Shown one piece after another: positions 1 through 12,324 of a DNA stretch of 64,000 nt. The stretch spans positions 140,116,853 through 140,180,852 of the forward strand of contig NC_133387.1 in assembly GCF_047511655.1 (NCBI RefSeq), in the 5' to 3' direction. Below the pieces are notes generated by a model, which saw only the letters and a list, made by a program, of their open reading frames with translations, searched no databases and had not been told where the DNA came from. How positions within the stretch are numbered: position 1 is the first letter of the stretch; every line of letters begins with the position of its first letter. The translations under genes were made by a program, and so were the position numbers. The stretch comes from Castor canadensis (Eukaryota; Chordata; Mammalia; Rodentia; Castoridae).

Positions 1-3000
1 TAATTGCACACAGTACAAGGACAATAACAACACCAAGGGCAATGACGGGAAGACAGAAAAAACAGGGAAACAAGTTTCCCCACAGCAAAAAATTAGTACA
101 GGAACCAGAGGGAAATGAAGAAAACAGATACTCAGATCCAGACTCCAACAAAATGAAGATAAACTATGCCAAAGAACCCAACGAAGTCCACAAAAATAAT
201 CTAAAAGAAGAAATCCTACAAGTAACCAATGAGAATTTTATAGAGATGATACTGGATATGGTGAACCAAAATGTATAGGAGACACTCAAGAAATTCCATG
301 ACAACAAAAATAGAGAATTTGAGAAATCACAAGAAGAAATAAAAGAAACCATAGAAGCACTGTATAAACACCAAAGTGAAACAAAGAACACGATTAATAA
401 AGAGATAAATTAACTCAGAATGAAAATAGACATCAAAAGTCACCATTTGACAAAATGAATTAAAAAGGAAGATCCAAAAATTTCTTGCTTACAGGAGACC
501 CATCTCACCAACAGAAATAAGCATAGGCTTAGGATGAAAGGCTGGAAAAGGTTTACAAAGCCAATGGCCCCTGAAAATAGGCAGGAGTAGCAATAATTAT
601 CTCTGACAAAGTAGACTTCAAACCTACATTGATCAAACGAGATAAGGGACATTCCATACTAATAAAAGGGGAAATAGACCAAAAAGAAATAACAATTATC
701 AACCTATATGCACACAATGTCAACACACCCAATTTCATCAAACATACCCTGAAAGACCTAAAAGCATATATTAACTCCAACACAGTGGTTGTGGGAGACT
801 TTAACACCCCATTATCATCAGTAGATAGGTCATCCAAACAAAAAAAATCTATAAAGAAATTCAAGATCTAAAATATATAATAGATCAAATGGACCTACTT
901 GATCTCTACAGAACATCCAACTTCTACACAATACACATTCTTCTAGCAGCCCATGGAACCTTCTCCAAAATAGATCATATTCTAGGGCACAAAGCAGCCT
1001 CAGCAAATATAAGAAAATAGAAATTATACCATGCATACTATCTGATCACAATGCAATAAAACTAGAAGTCAACAACAAAAGTAAAGACAAAAAACTTACA
1101 GCTGGAAACTGAATAACTCATTACTTAATGAACAATGGGTCATTGATGAAATAAAAGAGGAAATTAAAAAGTTCCTGGAAGTCAATGAAAATGAAAATGA
1201 AAACACAACCTACTGGAACCTATGGGACACAGCAAAGGCAGACCTGAGAGGAAAGTTTATAGCCATGAGTGCATATATTAAAAAGACTGAAAGATCCCAA
1301 ATCAATGACCTAATGATACATCTCAAACTCCTAGAAAAACAAGAACAAGCAAATCCCAAAACAAATAGGAGAGAAATAATAAAAATAAGATCTGAAATCA
1401 ACAAAACAGAAACCAAAAAAACAATACAAAGAATTACTGAAACAAAAAATGGGTTCTTTGAAAAAATAAACAAGATCAACAGACCCCTGGCAAACCTGAC
1501 TAAAATGAGAGAAAAAACACAAATTAGTAGAATCAGGAATGCAAAAGGGGAGATGACAACAAACACCATGAAAGTCCAGAAAATCATCAGAGACTACTTC
1601 GAGAAACTATACTCAAATAAATTTGAAAATCTTAAAGAAATGGACAGATTTCTAGATACATATGATCATCCAAAATTGAACCAAGAGAATATTAATCACC
1701 TGAATAGATCTATAACACAAAATGAAATTGAAGCAGCAATCAAGAGTCTCCCCAAAAAGAAAAGTCCAAGACCTGATGGACTCTCTGCTGAATTCTATCA
1801 GATCTTCTTTAAAGAAGATCTGATAACAACCCTCCTTAAACTGTTCCATGAAATAGAAAGGGAAGGAAAACTGCCAAACACATTTTATGAAGCCAGTATC
1901 ACTTATCCCAAAACCAGGCAAAGACACCTCCAAAACGGAGAGCTATAAGCCAATCTCCTTGATGAACACTGATGCAAAAATCCTCAGTAAAATAATGGCA
2001 AACCAAATTCAACAACACATCAAAAAGATCACTCACCAGGACCAAGTCGGCATCATCCCAGGAATGCAGGGGTGGTTCAACATATGAAAATCAATAAATG
2101 TAATAAACCACATTAATAGAAGCAAAGACAAAAACCACTTGATCATCTCAATAGATGCAGAAAAAGCCTTTGATAAGAACCAACACCACTTCATGATAAA
2201 AGCTCTAAGAAAACTAGGAATAGAAGGAAAGTACCTCAACATTATAAAAGCTATATATGACAAACCTACAGCCAGCATTATACTTAACAAAGAAAAAGTG
2301 AAACCATTCCCTCTAAAATCAGGAACTAGACAAGGATGCCCACTGTCTCCAATCCTATTCAACATAGTACAGGAATTCCTAACCAGAGCAATTAGGCAAT
2401 AAGAAGGAATAAAAGGAATACAAATAGGTAAAGAAACTGTCAAAATATCCCTATTTGCAGACGATATGATCCTATACCTTAAAGACCCAAAAAACTCTAC
2501 TCAGAAGGTTCTAGACACCATCAATAGCTATAGCAAGGTAGCAGGATATACAATCAACATAGAAAAATCATTAGCATTTCTATAAACTAATAATGAACAC
2601 ACTGAGAAAGAATATATGAAAACAATTCCATTTACAATAGCCTCAAAAAAAAAATCAAATACCTAGGTGTAACCTAAAAAGGATGTGAATGACCTCTACA
2701 AGGAAAACTATAAACTTCTGAAGAAAGAGATTGAGGAAGACTATAGAAAATGGACAGATGTCCCATGCTCATGGATTGGTCGAATCAACATAGTAAAAAT
2801 GTCTATACTCCCAAAAGTAATCTACATGTTCAATGCATTCCCATCAAAATTCCAATGACATTCATTAAAGAGACTGAAAAATCTACTGTTAAATTTATAT
2901 GGAAACACAAGAGGCCACGAATAGCCAAGGCAATACTCAGTCAAAGAACAATGCTGGAGGTATCATGATACCCGACTACAAACTGTATTACAAAGCAATA

Positions 3001-4372
3001 ATGATAAAAACAGCATGGTACTGGCACAAAAACAGACATGAAGACCAGTGGAACAGAATAGAGGACCCAGATATGAAGCCACACAACTATAACCAACTTG
3101 TCTTTGACAAAGGCACTACAAATATAAGATGGAGAAAAGACAGCCTCTTCAACAAAAACTGCTGGGAAAACTGCTTAGCAGTCTGCAAAAAACTGAAACT
3201 AGATTCATGTATATCACCCTATACCAATATTAACTCAAAATGGATCAAGGATCTTAATATCAGACCCCAAACTCTAAAGTTGGTACAGGAAAGAAGAGGA
3301 AATACTCTGGAATTAATAGGTATAGGCAAGAACTTTCTCAATGGAACCCCAGCAGCACAGCAAATAAAGATAGCATAGATAAATGGGAACTCATAAAACT
3401 AAAAAGCTTCTGCTCAACAAAAGAAATGGTCTCTAAACTGAAGAGAACACCCACAGAGTGGGAGAAAATATTTGCCAGCTACATATTAGACAAAGGTCTG
3501 ATAACCAGAATATATAGGGAACTTAAAAAACTAGATTCTCCCAAAATTAATGAACCAATAAAGAAATGGGCAAGTTAACTAAACAGAACTTTCTTAAAAG
3601 AAGAAATTCACATGACCAAAAAACACATGAAAAAATGCTCACCATCCCTAGCAATAAAGAAAATGCAAATGAAAACCACACTAAGATTCCACCTCACCCC
3701 TGTTAGAATAGCCATCATTAGCAACACCACTAACAACAGGTGTTGGCAAGAATGCGGGGAAAAATGAACCCTCTTACACTGCTGGTGGGAATGTAAACTA
3801 GTACAACCACTCTGGAAAAAAAATTTGGAGGCTACTTAAAAAGCTAAACATTGATCTACCATTTGATCCAGCAATACCACTCTTGGGGATATACCCAAAA
3901 TACTGTGACACAGGTTACTCCAGAGGCACCTGCACACCCATGTTTATTGCGGCACTTTTCACAATAGTCAAGTTATGGAAACAGCCAAGATGCCCCACTA
4001 CTGACGAATGGATTAAGAAAATGTGGTAAAAGCACATACTTTAAAACAACTGACGCCAATAGGAAAAGGGGACCAGAACTAGAGAAAAGCTTAGATCAAG
4101 AAGAATTAACCTAGAAGGTAACACACATGCACAGGAAATCAATGAGAGTCAACTCCCTGTATAGCTATGCTTATCTCAACTAGCAAAAACCCTTGGTCCT
4201 TTCTATTATTGCTTATACTCTCTCTTCAACAAAATTTGAAATAAGGGCAAAATAGTTTCTGCCAGGTATCGAGGGTATGGAGGGGAGAGGGAGGGGGCGG
4301 GGGCGGGTTAGGGAAGGGGTGGGGAAGAGGGGAGAAATGACCCAAATATTGCATGCACGTATGAATAAAATA
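1..4372 (+). mobile_element. Degenerate sense L1 with internal deletion (ORF1 start, ORF2, 3'UTR)
   Basis: Enters from the left edge within ORF1-like sequence (1-440) and jumps at about 445 to the ORF2 endonuclease region (QETH motif at 492-503). Reverse transcriptase follows, with FADD intact at 2454-2465, then the ORF2 C-terminus (to about 3560) and a 3'UTR with a G-rich purine tract (4268-4340) and AATAAA (4366-4371). Many stops and frameshifts show it is inactive. About 950 bases present in the second L1 (roughly 53030-53968) are absent here. Confidence 0.92.
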
Positions 4373-4375
4373 AAC

Positions 4376-4452
4376 TGGCTGAAGGTGTGGCTCAAGCAAT
4401 AGAGTGCCTATTTATAGCAAGTGCAAAGCTCTGAGTTCAAACATTATTAGCA
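4376..4452 (+). mobile_element. tRNA-derived SINE (degenerate)
   Basis: Has ggtgtggctcaagcaatag (A box) and ctgagttcaaac (B box). It abuts the 3' end of the L1. Confidence 0.75.
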
Positions 4453-5162
4453 CAAATAATTAAAAAAATAAACAAATCACTTATCTTTTCCATACAGTCT
4501 AATTATGAACCAGTGGACAAAATCTACTAATTATTTTTTTCTCATATCCTAAATCACCACGCTTCTTGTACATAGACACATCAACAGGCTTGTCCAGTCA
4601 TTTTTATCTGTTCATGTACTGTACACAGACAGACATAGAGACTCTATCACATTCTGAAATATGCTCATCTCTCTACAGTTACTGTGTTATCACAGAAATA
4701 CTCAGTTCACATACAGAATTGAACTACTTGAAAGGATCTGTGCTCATATTCTTTTTATCTATCTGCCCTACACTCCTATCTGTTTACAAACTTAAACAGA
4801 AAAAAATCAACCAGAAAGGCACCCCATTTTCATACATTTCTATCACAAAAATGAACGTAAAAATGGCTTGAGTGTTGTACCTCTGCACTTAGCAGTTTAT
4901 TTAAATGACATGCTGAGAGATTTAGACTTTTAAATTATTTCAGAGATAAGATGATAAACTCCCCAGTAACTGTATAAAGATCCCATCATCTAGATAAAAT
5001 TTTAAATACCTTCCATAAGATTTGTCATAGGCAGCTATTCAAAAAATGAACTTAGATCAATGGGAATGTTCTCTCATGACTGGGTGAATGAATGTTTCTT
5101 TGAGTGGTTTCTGTGACCACCACCATTAGAATCACCACGGACAATTTAAAATGCAAATTCTA
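4453..5162. other. Intergenic sequence, no gene seen
   Basis: No gene or coding homology recognised. The last 45 bases (about 5118-5161, attagaatcacc...) resemble a hAT-Charlie MER fragment interrupted by the following SINE. Confidence 0.4.
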
Positions 5163-5284
5163 GGCCAGGCAGGGTAGTTCAGGCCTGTAATCCCAGCACT
5201 CAGGAGGCTCAGGTTAGAGGATCATAAGTTCTAGGCCAGCCTGGGCTACACAGTGAGACCGTATTTGGAAAAAAACAAAAACAA
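5163..5284 (+). mobile_element. B1-like (7SL-derived) SINE
   Basis: cctgtaatcccagcact, gaggctcagg, ggccagcctgggctaca and an A-rich tail: the standard B1 order. Confidence 0.85.
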
Positions 5285-5815
5285 ATTATTTGCTCCCTTT
5301 CCTTATGTAATGAATGTCAACATGAGGTTGCTCCTCACGCACACTTGAGGAAAAACACACTAATCACTGTGGGATAACCTGGGCACTCTTGCTCTTGTCA
5401 GGTAGTCTAGCAACAAGCTAACTCAGCCGAGGACTCAGGAAACTCCCCAGGTTACTGATATCAAAGAACTTATGTCATAAACAAACAAACAAAAAAGCTC
5501 TGCATTTTCCAAATTGGCTGGGTGATCCCTGCTATTATCCAATTCCTCCATAAATAAATGAGGTAGCAAGGAATCCACACTCCTCTTCTGGTGCATTCAG
5601 CCATACCAGATGCAGACATAGTCTCCATGGATTGGTGAGAGGCTGGGGGATCCTGGGAGTTCTGCCAGCCCTGCATCTGTAAATTTTTGTTTTGGACCTA
5701 TGCTGTGTGTTATGATGTTTCTTTAAGCCATGTGTTGCTTGACAGTAATGAAGTTTGAAAACCACCAGGCATGTGGTGGACAGAATTATAACTTTGCATT
5801 AAAAAAATAGAACTT
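5285..5815. other. Intergenic sequence, no gene seen
   Basis: Unique-looking sequence with small open frames on the minus strand that show no recognisable domain. Confidence 0.3.
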
Positions 5816-6022
5816 GCAGCCGGACATGGTGGTACATGTCTATATCAGCTACTTGGGAGTTGAAAATAGGAGACCCTTGAGTTTGAACCCAGGCTAAGCA
5901 AAGTTAGCCAGACCCAATCTCAAAAACAAAATAAAAATAAAAGGGCTAGTAGGTGTACTTCATGTGGTAGAGCACTTGCTTAGCATCTGTGAGGCCCTGG
6001 GTTCAATACCAGGTACCACAAA
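5816..6022 (+). mobile_element. Composite SINE: B1-like plus tRNA-like
   Basis: A B1-like unit (5816-5940), an A-rich linker, then a tRNA-like unit (5941-6020) with B box gggttcaatacc. Confidence 0.8.
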
Positions 6023-6294
6023 CTGATATCAATCTAATTGGTAATTCCATAAGTTTTTTTGTTTGTTTTTACAAGTTAAGCTATCCCAGTGACTGATAGT
6101 GAAGTGTAAAGAATGGTTAAGTGCCTACTCTTTGAGGTTGATATCTAGGGAAATAGACAAGAGTTGCCACCATTTACGTGGTGAAGCATTCCCTCGAGAT
6201 AAAATGTTTGATGGGCCATGAAATTGGCCCAGTGTGGTGTTAAAAGTAAAATAAGCAGAGGTCTACTAGCTTGGAATTACTTTTGTACCTTAGA

Positions 6295-6845
6295 AGCATC
6301 CTTTATAACTGACTGAATTTGGGAAAAAAACCCCGACCCAACAGGTCTTCACCCAATCTCCAAAGCCCATAACCAGCCCATCACAGATCACAGTCAACTA
6401 GCCTTTAGCTATATACATATAAAACTAGGGACTCTCCACCAAATCATACCACATAAAGCAAATGTCTAGCTATAGCCAATCAAATAATTTCTTCAAGTCC
6501 ACGTTCAGCCTGTAAAAGCATACAGCTCATGCTAAAATGGAGCTCTCTGAACTGTTGCAGTTTTTTTTTTTTTTTTTTTTTTTTTTGGTACTGGGGCTTG
6601 AACTCAGGGCCTACACCTTGAGCCACTCCACCAGACAAGCCCTTTCTTTGTGATAGGCTTTTTTCAAGATAGGGTCTGGAGAACTATTTGTCCTGGCTGG
6701 CTTCAAACCTTGATCCCCCTGATCTCTGCCTCCCGAGTAGCTAGGATTACAGATGTGAGCCACTGGTGCCTGGCACTGTTACAGTTTTGAGATTTGCCTG
6801 ATTCGTGAATTTTCTTTTTTTTTTTTTTTTTTTTTTTGCCTAAGG
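6295..6845 (+). repeat. Probable LTR remnant interrupted by a SINE
   Basis: About 6295-6563 and 6775-6845 read as one element (CCAAT-like gccaatcaaat, then ctctctgaactgttgcag, then gattcgtgaattttc), the style of an LTR U3-R-U5. Family not assigned. Confidence 0.4.
6561..6774 (-). mobile_element. Composite SINE, antisense, with target-site duplication
   Basis: Poly-T, then the complement of a tRNA-like unit (gaactcagggcctacacc) and a B1-like unit (ctcccgagtagctaggatta). Flanked by actgttgcagttt (6551-6563) and actgttacagttt (6775-6787). Confidence 0.88.
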
Positions 6846-8135
6846 GTTTTTTTTTTTGTCTGAAGTTTTTAACAGTAATCATCTTTATGCTTTTAGAAAG
6901 TAAAAATAAATGAGAAAATTATGATTAATAAAGGAATCACATGATATTTCTGCTTTGGCTAAAAATCAATCAGGGTGAAAATATGTGCATAATGTTACAA
7001 ATTCTATCATATTCATGAAAGCTAAATTTTTTTTTCATGAATTATTAGTACATGAGGCTCTTCTTGTATTATTCTGGATAAACATGTTTTAGTGATCCAC
7101 AAGGCCCTAGATAATCTGTGTTAGACTCCCTCCCAGCCTCTCCAAGCTCATCTTTTATCACAATCCACTTCCTCTATGCCAGCCTTATGGCCTGCTGGCC
7201 CCTCCAGCACGCCTGCCCTTTCCTGCCTCACTACTTGGATGCTCTTGTACATGTATCCACGGCTTGTTCCCTCTGGTCACCCAAGGTTCTGTACAACTGT
7301 CACTTTTTCAGAAAGCCCTTCCCTAACAACCCCATCACTGTCACTGTCCTTGCTGGTCCTTTGCTCTGCCTCATTTTTATTTAGTACTTAACAGTGCTTG
7401 ATAAATATATTTGTTTATTATATGTCTCCCCCACTAGAATGTAAGTCAACTCTTTGTTAACCAAGGACTTTACATCCTGAATTTAAAACAATGACTGGCG
7501 TAGAACACCATAAAGTGTTAAACAAGTGGAAAGTAAACCAGGTTTTGGATTACTGCTTATTATACTAGCTAGCATGTGAACTGAAGCTATCGTCAGACAC
7601 AGTAATTCTAGGCGCCATTGATACTGCTGCCTGGTTTATTACAATATGTATTTGAAAAAGTGCCAGGGCCTATAATTCAATAAACAGTTCATCTAGGTAA
7701 CCTGCAAAACTGGACCTTTAGGTGATGCTAAATGTGTACATGAAATGTACATGCCTGTTCCTGGGTGAAAGGTGTGGCTGGGGAAAATGGTTAGCCAACA
7801 TAGGTGAGGTCACAAGTATCAAAAAGGTCCGAAGCCCACCCCAAGATTTCTATGAATTACCAAGGGACATTCACTTATCTCTGCTTTCCCCCTTTAGCTC
7901 AGTTGTAGGCTCATCTTGCCATTCTTGCACCTGGTTCTGGTTTTTGTCTGTTGACCCCACATGCCCACATGTGGACCTTTTCCTAAGTTTTCACAAAAAC
8001 TTGTGCAAATGGTTTGAGTTTTAGCAAACTTGACTGGAATTTTAGGGAAGTGGGGAAATGCCACTTAGTGGGGGCTGGGGAGGGGGTGGAGAATGGATTA
8101 CAGCAGTTACATCAAAGCAATTAAAAACAAATGTA
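6846..8135. other. Intergenic sequence with distal copy of a duplicated segment
   Basis: No gene recognised. Positions about 7700-7825 resemble 9865-9985. Open frames at 7118-7384 and 7722-8024 show no domain. Confidence 0.35.
7700..7825 (+). repeat. Distal copy of ~125-bp duplicated segment
   Basis: Shares aaaactg.acctttaggtga, atgaaatgtacat and a ggtta/cagccaa block in the same order with 9865-9985. Possibly both are pieces of one LTR family. Confidence 0.6.
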
Positions 8136-8223
8136 GGCTGGCAGAGTGGCTCAAGTGGTAAGAGTGTCTGCCTAGCATGTAGGTCCTGAGTTCAAACCCC
8201 AGTGCTGGGGGAAAAAAAAAAAG
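8136..8223 (+). mobile_element. tRNA-derived SINE
   Basis: gagtggctcaagtggta (A box), gagttcaaaccccagtgct (B box), A tail. Confidence 0.9.
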
Positions 8224-8734
8224 CAAATATGGATGAATATTAAAGAGTCCCATTTATTGAAACCTTTCTGAGACCCCATCATCAGACTTTTTTGATTGGT
8301 TAATTCACTTTAGTGGCTTCTCTCTTCTGTTTTTCATTTCATATTCATTCCTTCCCTCTTTGTCAGACTGTCAGAGCACTCCAAACTCTTTTTCCTGTCT
8401 TTCTTTGGTACCTACTCCCAAACTCAGCTTTAGGTTTTTCTTTGCTTTCCCTAAATTCTTAAAATTGCTCTGCAGAGGAAAAGTCCCTTTATTAAGACCT
8501 ATTTTCAAAAGACAAGCATAATTTTTTCCTTAGTTATGGAACTATTACTAAGGTTTGCCATTTACTCAAATTCAGGTATTATATTTTTTACATGTCTTCT
8601 GGAGAAATAAATAGTATATAGCTTAGGTTAAAAAAGAGAGATACAGTATTTTTGCATGTATTTCATTGTAATGGAAAGGAAATTAACATTTACTGAGAAA
8701 GTACTATATGCACAGTTGGCATGAGCACTTTTAT
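8224..8734. other. Intergenic sequence, no gene seen
   Basis: AT-rich, nothing recognised. Confidence 0.3.
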
Positions 8735-9680
8735 TTTTAAATTTTTAAATATATCCTTGTATTGGGGGTACATTATGACATTTACAAAAGTTCTTACAAT
8801 AGTTGAATTCACCCCTTCCATCATTCTCCTTTATCCCTCCAATCTTAGAATAGTTTCAGCAGGTCCCATTTTTCCATTTTCATCCATGAGTACATAGTAT
8901 TGCCACCACATTCACCTCCTACACCCTTTCCTTATATACTCTTCTCTCCCACTGTGCCAACCCCCAGACAGAACCTGTTTTACCTTCTTGAAAAAAGACA
9001 TTTTTGTCCAAGATAGTATCTATAAATAGCATCTACCTATTATAACCCGAATTGGTTCATCGCCTCTTTCTCCTTTTTACCTTAGTCCACTTCTTACTGT
9101 GATTTCAACAGGTTTACAAAATCTATATTCACTTTTGTATAGAAAGTATATCAACTATATTCACCTTCTTAACTTCCTTCTTTTACCCTCCCTCTCCTGT
9201 TAGTGACCTCCCTTAGTGTGACCTGTTTTTCATAATATTGCTTGTATTGTATTTCATAAGATTGCTAATGTTTCTGTATTTGTATTGACCTTATATTCCA
9301 CAAAACATGTGGCTTTTGGCCTTCTGAACCTGGCTAACGTCACTTAAGATGTTCTCCAGTTCCGTCCGTTTACCTGCAAACAACAAAAGTTCATTCTTCC
9401 TTATGGATGAATAAAATTCCATAGTATATAAATACCACATTTTCTTAACCCATTAGTCAGCAGTACTGGGGCATCTTGGCTGTTTTCATAGCTTAGCAGT
9501 TGTGAATAATGCTGCAATAAATATGGGTGCACGGATGCCTTTGTTGTAACCTGACTCACATTCCTTTGGGTACTTCCCTGGGAGTGGTATTGCTGGATAA
9601 TACGGAAGTTCTATTTTTAGTTTTTGGGGAGCCTCGATATTGTTTTCCACAGTGGTTGTACTAATTTACATTCGGGTGGG
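8735..9680 (-). mobile_element. Older L1, 3' part, antisense
   Basis: Complement of L1 ORF2 end and 3'UTR phrases, e.g. ataaataatgtgaa-like target words, gtggtattgctggata, ccacagtggttgtactaa. More diverged than the L1 at 1-4372. Confidence 0.8.
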
Positions 9681-9864
9681 CGCTTTTATCATTCATTTAA
9701 AATTAACAACACCTACATTCACCTTCACGTGCAGCATTTACTAGACCTCTGCTGCAGATTTCTCATCCAGAGACACTTGGGGACTCAGCTCATGGGAGCA
9801 CCCCTATATACCTTTGTTAACATAGATCAGCTCCTGAGAAATTGCATACCTCTCGTTTTGTTTC

Positions 9865-9985
9865 TGTAAAACTGCACCTTTAGGTGACACGAAATGCGTA
9901 TATGAAATGTACATAGCTGTTTCTTGACCAAGGCTTGGCTTCGGAAACCGGTCAGCCAATAGGAGAAGATGTAACTATCCTTTCT
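9865..9985 (+). repeat. Promoter-proximal copy of ~125-bp duplicated segment
   Basis: Diverged duplicate of 7700-7825, ending about 100-200 bp before the CpG promoter. It contains a CCAAT box at 9956-9960. Confidence 0.6.
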
Positions 9986-10079
9986 AGTTCTTTTTGTAAA
10001 TTTTCAATTTGAGGAGAAAAATACATAGTAAGGAAAACTGGAACATCCCTACTTCCTCCAGGTAAGGTCCAAGATGCGT

Positions 10080-10350
10080 AAGCGACAACAGGGCTTCCTT
10101 CGTCCTCCCGCGCAGCCGCACCAGCAGGCGCAGGGCAGCAGAGGGAGGGCGGAGTCACAGCACGCACGCGAAGCCCCGCCCCCGAGTGACGTGTAGAGAC
10201 GTGACGCGGCGCCACGCAATGCAAACCGGGAAGAGGGGATGAGCTGGGCTGGCTTCCGTTGGGGTAGCGAAGGCTGATCCTCGCTCGGGTCGCGGGGAGA
10301 TGGGCCTTGGGCTAGGAGGCCAGCGTTAGTGACGCGCGCCCGGCGCCACG
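10080..10350 (+). promoter_or_regulatory. USP8: USP8 CpG-rich promoter and non-coding exon 1
   Basis: The only strongly CpG-dense stretch in the window. It has a GC box on each strand (GGGCGG at 10147-10152, GCCCCGCCCCC at 10173-10183), a TGACGTG CRE/ATF-like site at 10187-10193 and a second TGACG within 10198-10209. There is no TATA box, so a dispersed housekeeping-type start is likely. Exon 1 ends at 10350 with a good donor (ACG then gtgagt). The 5' end of exon 1 cannot be placed by eye; about 10210-10300 is a guess. CpG richness continues to about 10520. Assignment to USP8 rests on strand, donor and position upstream of exon 2. Confidence 0.75.
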
Positions 10351-11584
10351 GTGAGTGCGAGTCTATCTGTGTTCCCCGGGAAGTCGTCGGCAGCGAACCT
10401 GTGCTTCCACAGCTACCGGCCATCCGGGAGGGAGACCAGCCCTGTCCGCGCCGAGGGGTGGGACACCCCCAAACACCACTGGCTTGTGGAGGAAGGGCTC
10501 GACTTCGAGTCTTCTCCGCTGTCCGCTTACCGCTGCTCAGCGGGTGTGTGTAGCTTCCCGACCTTAGAGGAGGCCTTGACCATTACTCCTTTTTCCTGGA
10601 CACTCACCCGACTTTGACCTCCTTCCTCTTGCTTCCCTTTCTGCTTTTCTACTATCTGTTCACAATCCCAGGCCTTTCAACCCCTCGGAGTGTTTCCCAT
10701 TTCCTCCTGTGTCCCAGTCTCACTTGCCTTTAGTGTAGTGTGAGTTGAATAAATTCATCAGAGTTAAAACTTCCTCGTATAGAAGCTTTTCTCACCTAAA
10801 ATTTGCCTCCTATCCTAGAGTTGTGGCACGGACAAGTTAATTTCGCTTCCACTGTACCGAGGGAATTGTCAGAACCCCAAATCGCAGTGATGGGTATTCA
10901 GACAGAAAGCTGGAGACCACACTCCGGGTTTACTTTTTGCCTCCCGTTTAATCCTGTGACCTTGAACAAGTCAATCACTCAAAGCATTCACCTGACTCAG
11001 AGGTGTTGCAGAGCCCAAGGAATCTTAATATTTGCTAAGAGCTCTCAGGGTTTCAGATCAAAGGGATGCTTAACTAAAGGAGGTGACGGTTTTTTGAGCC
11101 CGCAGAGCATCCTTAGTTTTGTATATATTCCGCTGCATAAAAAATGCCAAGTGACATTTGCTAAGAAGTGTTCCTGTTGTAGGCTTGCTCTGCGGCTTTG
11201 CTTTATAAGCAGATTTTGCATTTCAACTCATTCTGTTTTAAGATTCTTTGACTGATACCACTCATGTTGGATGTAGATAGTTTCTCATCTTTACAGTACT
11301 GTGCCAGTAAAGCGAAGTCAGTTGTATTAATGCTTCCTTAATTATATCTAATAATTAAGATACAACGTTTTAATTATGTTGTGTTGGTATGGCCGCTTCG
11401 AATGTGTATTCCTATTCTTGTGACATATTAGGTGCATCTTTTAAATCAGGTATTAAGGATTCTGCAATAGTTTAAAAAAACAAACCAGAAAACAAACCCA
11501 CGTACCTGTCATTAATGACATTTTGCATATAAACATGTATTCTCTGAGAAAACAGTGCATAAAACACTAACAAAAATGTTACAG

Positions 11585-11667
11585 ACTGGAGGTGTGGCTC
11601 ATGTGGTGCAGCACCTGCCTAGCAAGTGCAAGGCCCTGAGTTCAAACGTCAGTGCCACCAAAAAAGT
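11585..11667 (+). mobile_element. tRNA-derived SINE
   Basis: ggtgtggctcatgtgg, gagttcaaacgtcagtgcca, short A tail. Confidence 0.9.
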
Positions 11668-12042
11668 ATTTTGAAGATGTCTTTTTAGCATTTAATTTTT
11701 AAAAGCTTTTATTGAGCTTTATTAATCATTATGGGAATTTATTGATGGGATAGAATCAAAATGGCTTTGTAAATAAGGTACTTGGAAAATAAAGTTAGTA
11801 CATCAAATTTTTTTCATAAAATGTCTAGCGTTCTGTTTTGTTTTTAAGGGAGGAAAGATTTATTTTTGCTCATGGTTTCAGAGGTTTCATTCTGCGATTG
11901 GGTGTATCCATTGCTTTGGGCCTTTGGCAAGACAGAATGTCACGGTGCTCAGTGGCAGAAACTGTTTACCTGTTGGTGGCCAGAAAGCAGAGAGGAGTCT
12001 TTTTTAAAATGAAACATTTATAAATCAAGTTTTCTTTTCTTT

Positions 12043-12118
12043 GGCCGTACTGGGTTTGAACTCAGGGCCTTACACTTGCAAGGCAGGTGGTCTGCCACTT
12101 GAGCTATGCCTCAACCCT
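12043..12118 (-). mobile_element. tRNA-derived SINE, antisense
   Basis: gggtttgaactcagggcc (B box complement), cacttgagctatgcc (A box complement). Confidence 0.88.
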
Positions 12119-12246
12119 GAAGTTTTCTACATTTTTGTAGAAGTCCAAAGGAAAAAAAAGTGACAGTTCAAATATTAGTTGCTAATAAAATTAGATATAA
12201 TTAAAGGAACATTTTAAAAAGTATCTTATATCTTTACTCAGATGAA

Positions 12247-12316
12247 TGCAGGAGTATCAAGAGTTGGAGGCTAGCCTGACCAATATAGCAAGACTTGTAA
12301 AAAAAAAAAAAAAAAC
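12247..12316 (+). mobile_element. B1-like SINE 3' remnant
   Basis: gttggaggctagcctgacc and a 16-base A run. Confidence 0.6.
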
Positions 12317-12324
12317 AAGAATTA

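Noticed and set aside
1265..1948. 227-codon open frame as a possible host gene
   Set aside because: It is L1 ORF2 between endonuclease and reverse transcriptase.
8136..8223. tRNA gene suggested by A and B box-like motifs
   Set aside because: It lacks a cloverleaf and has an A tail; it is one of many tRNA-derived SINE copies.
10049..10617. Open frames of 70-124 codons around the promoter on both strands
   Set aside because: CpG-rich DNA lacks stop codons by composition; no domain or consistent frame supports a gene.
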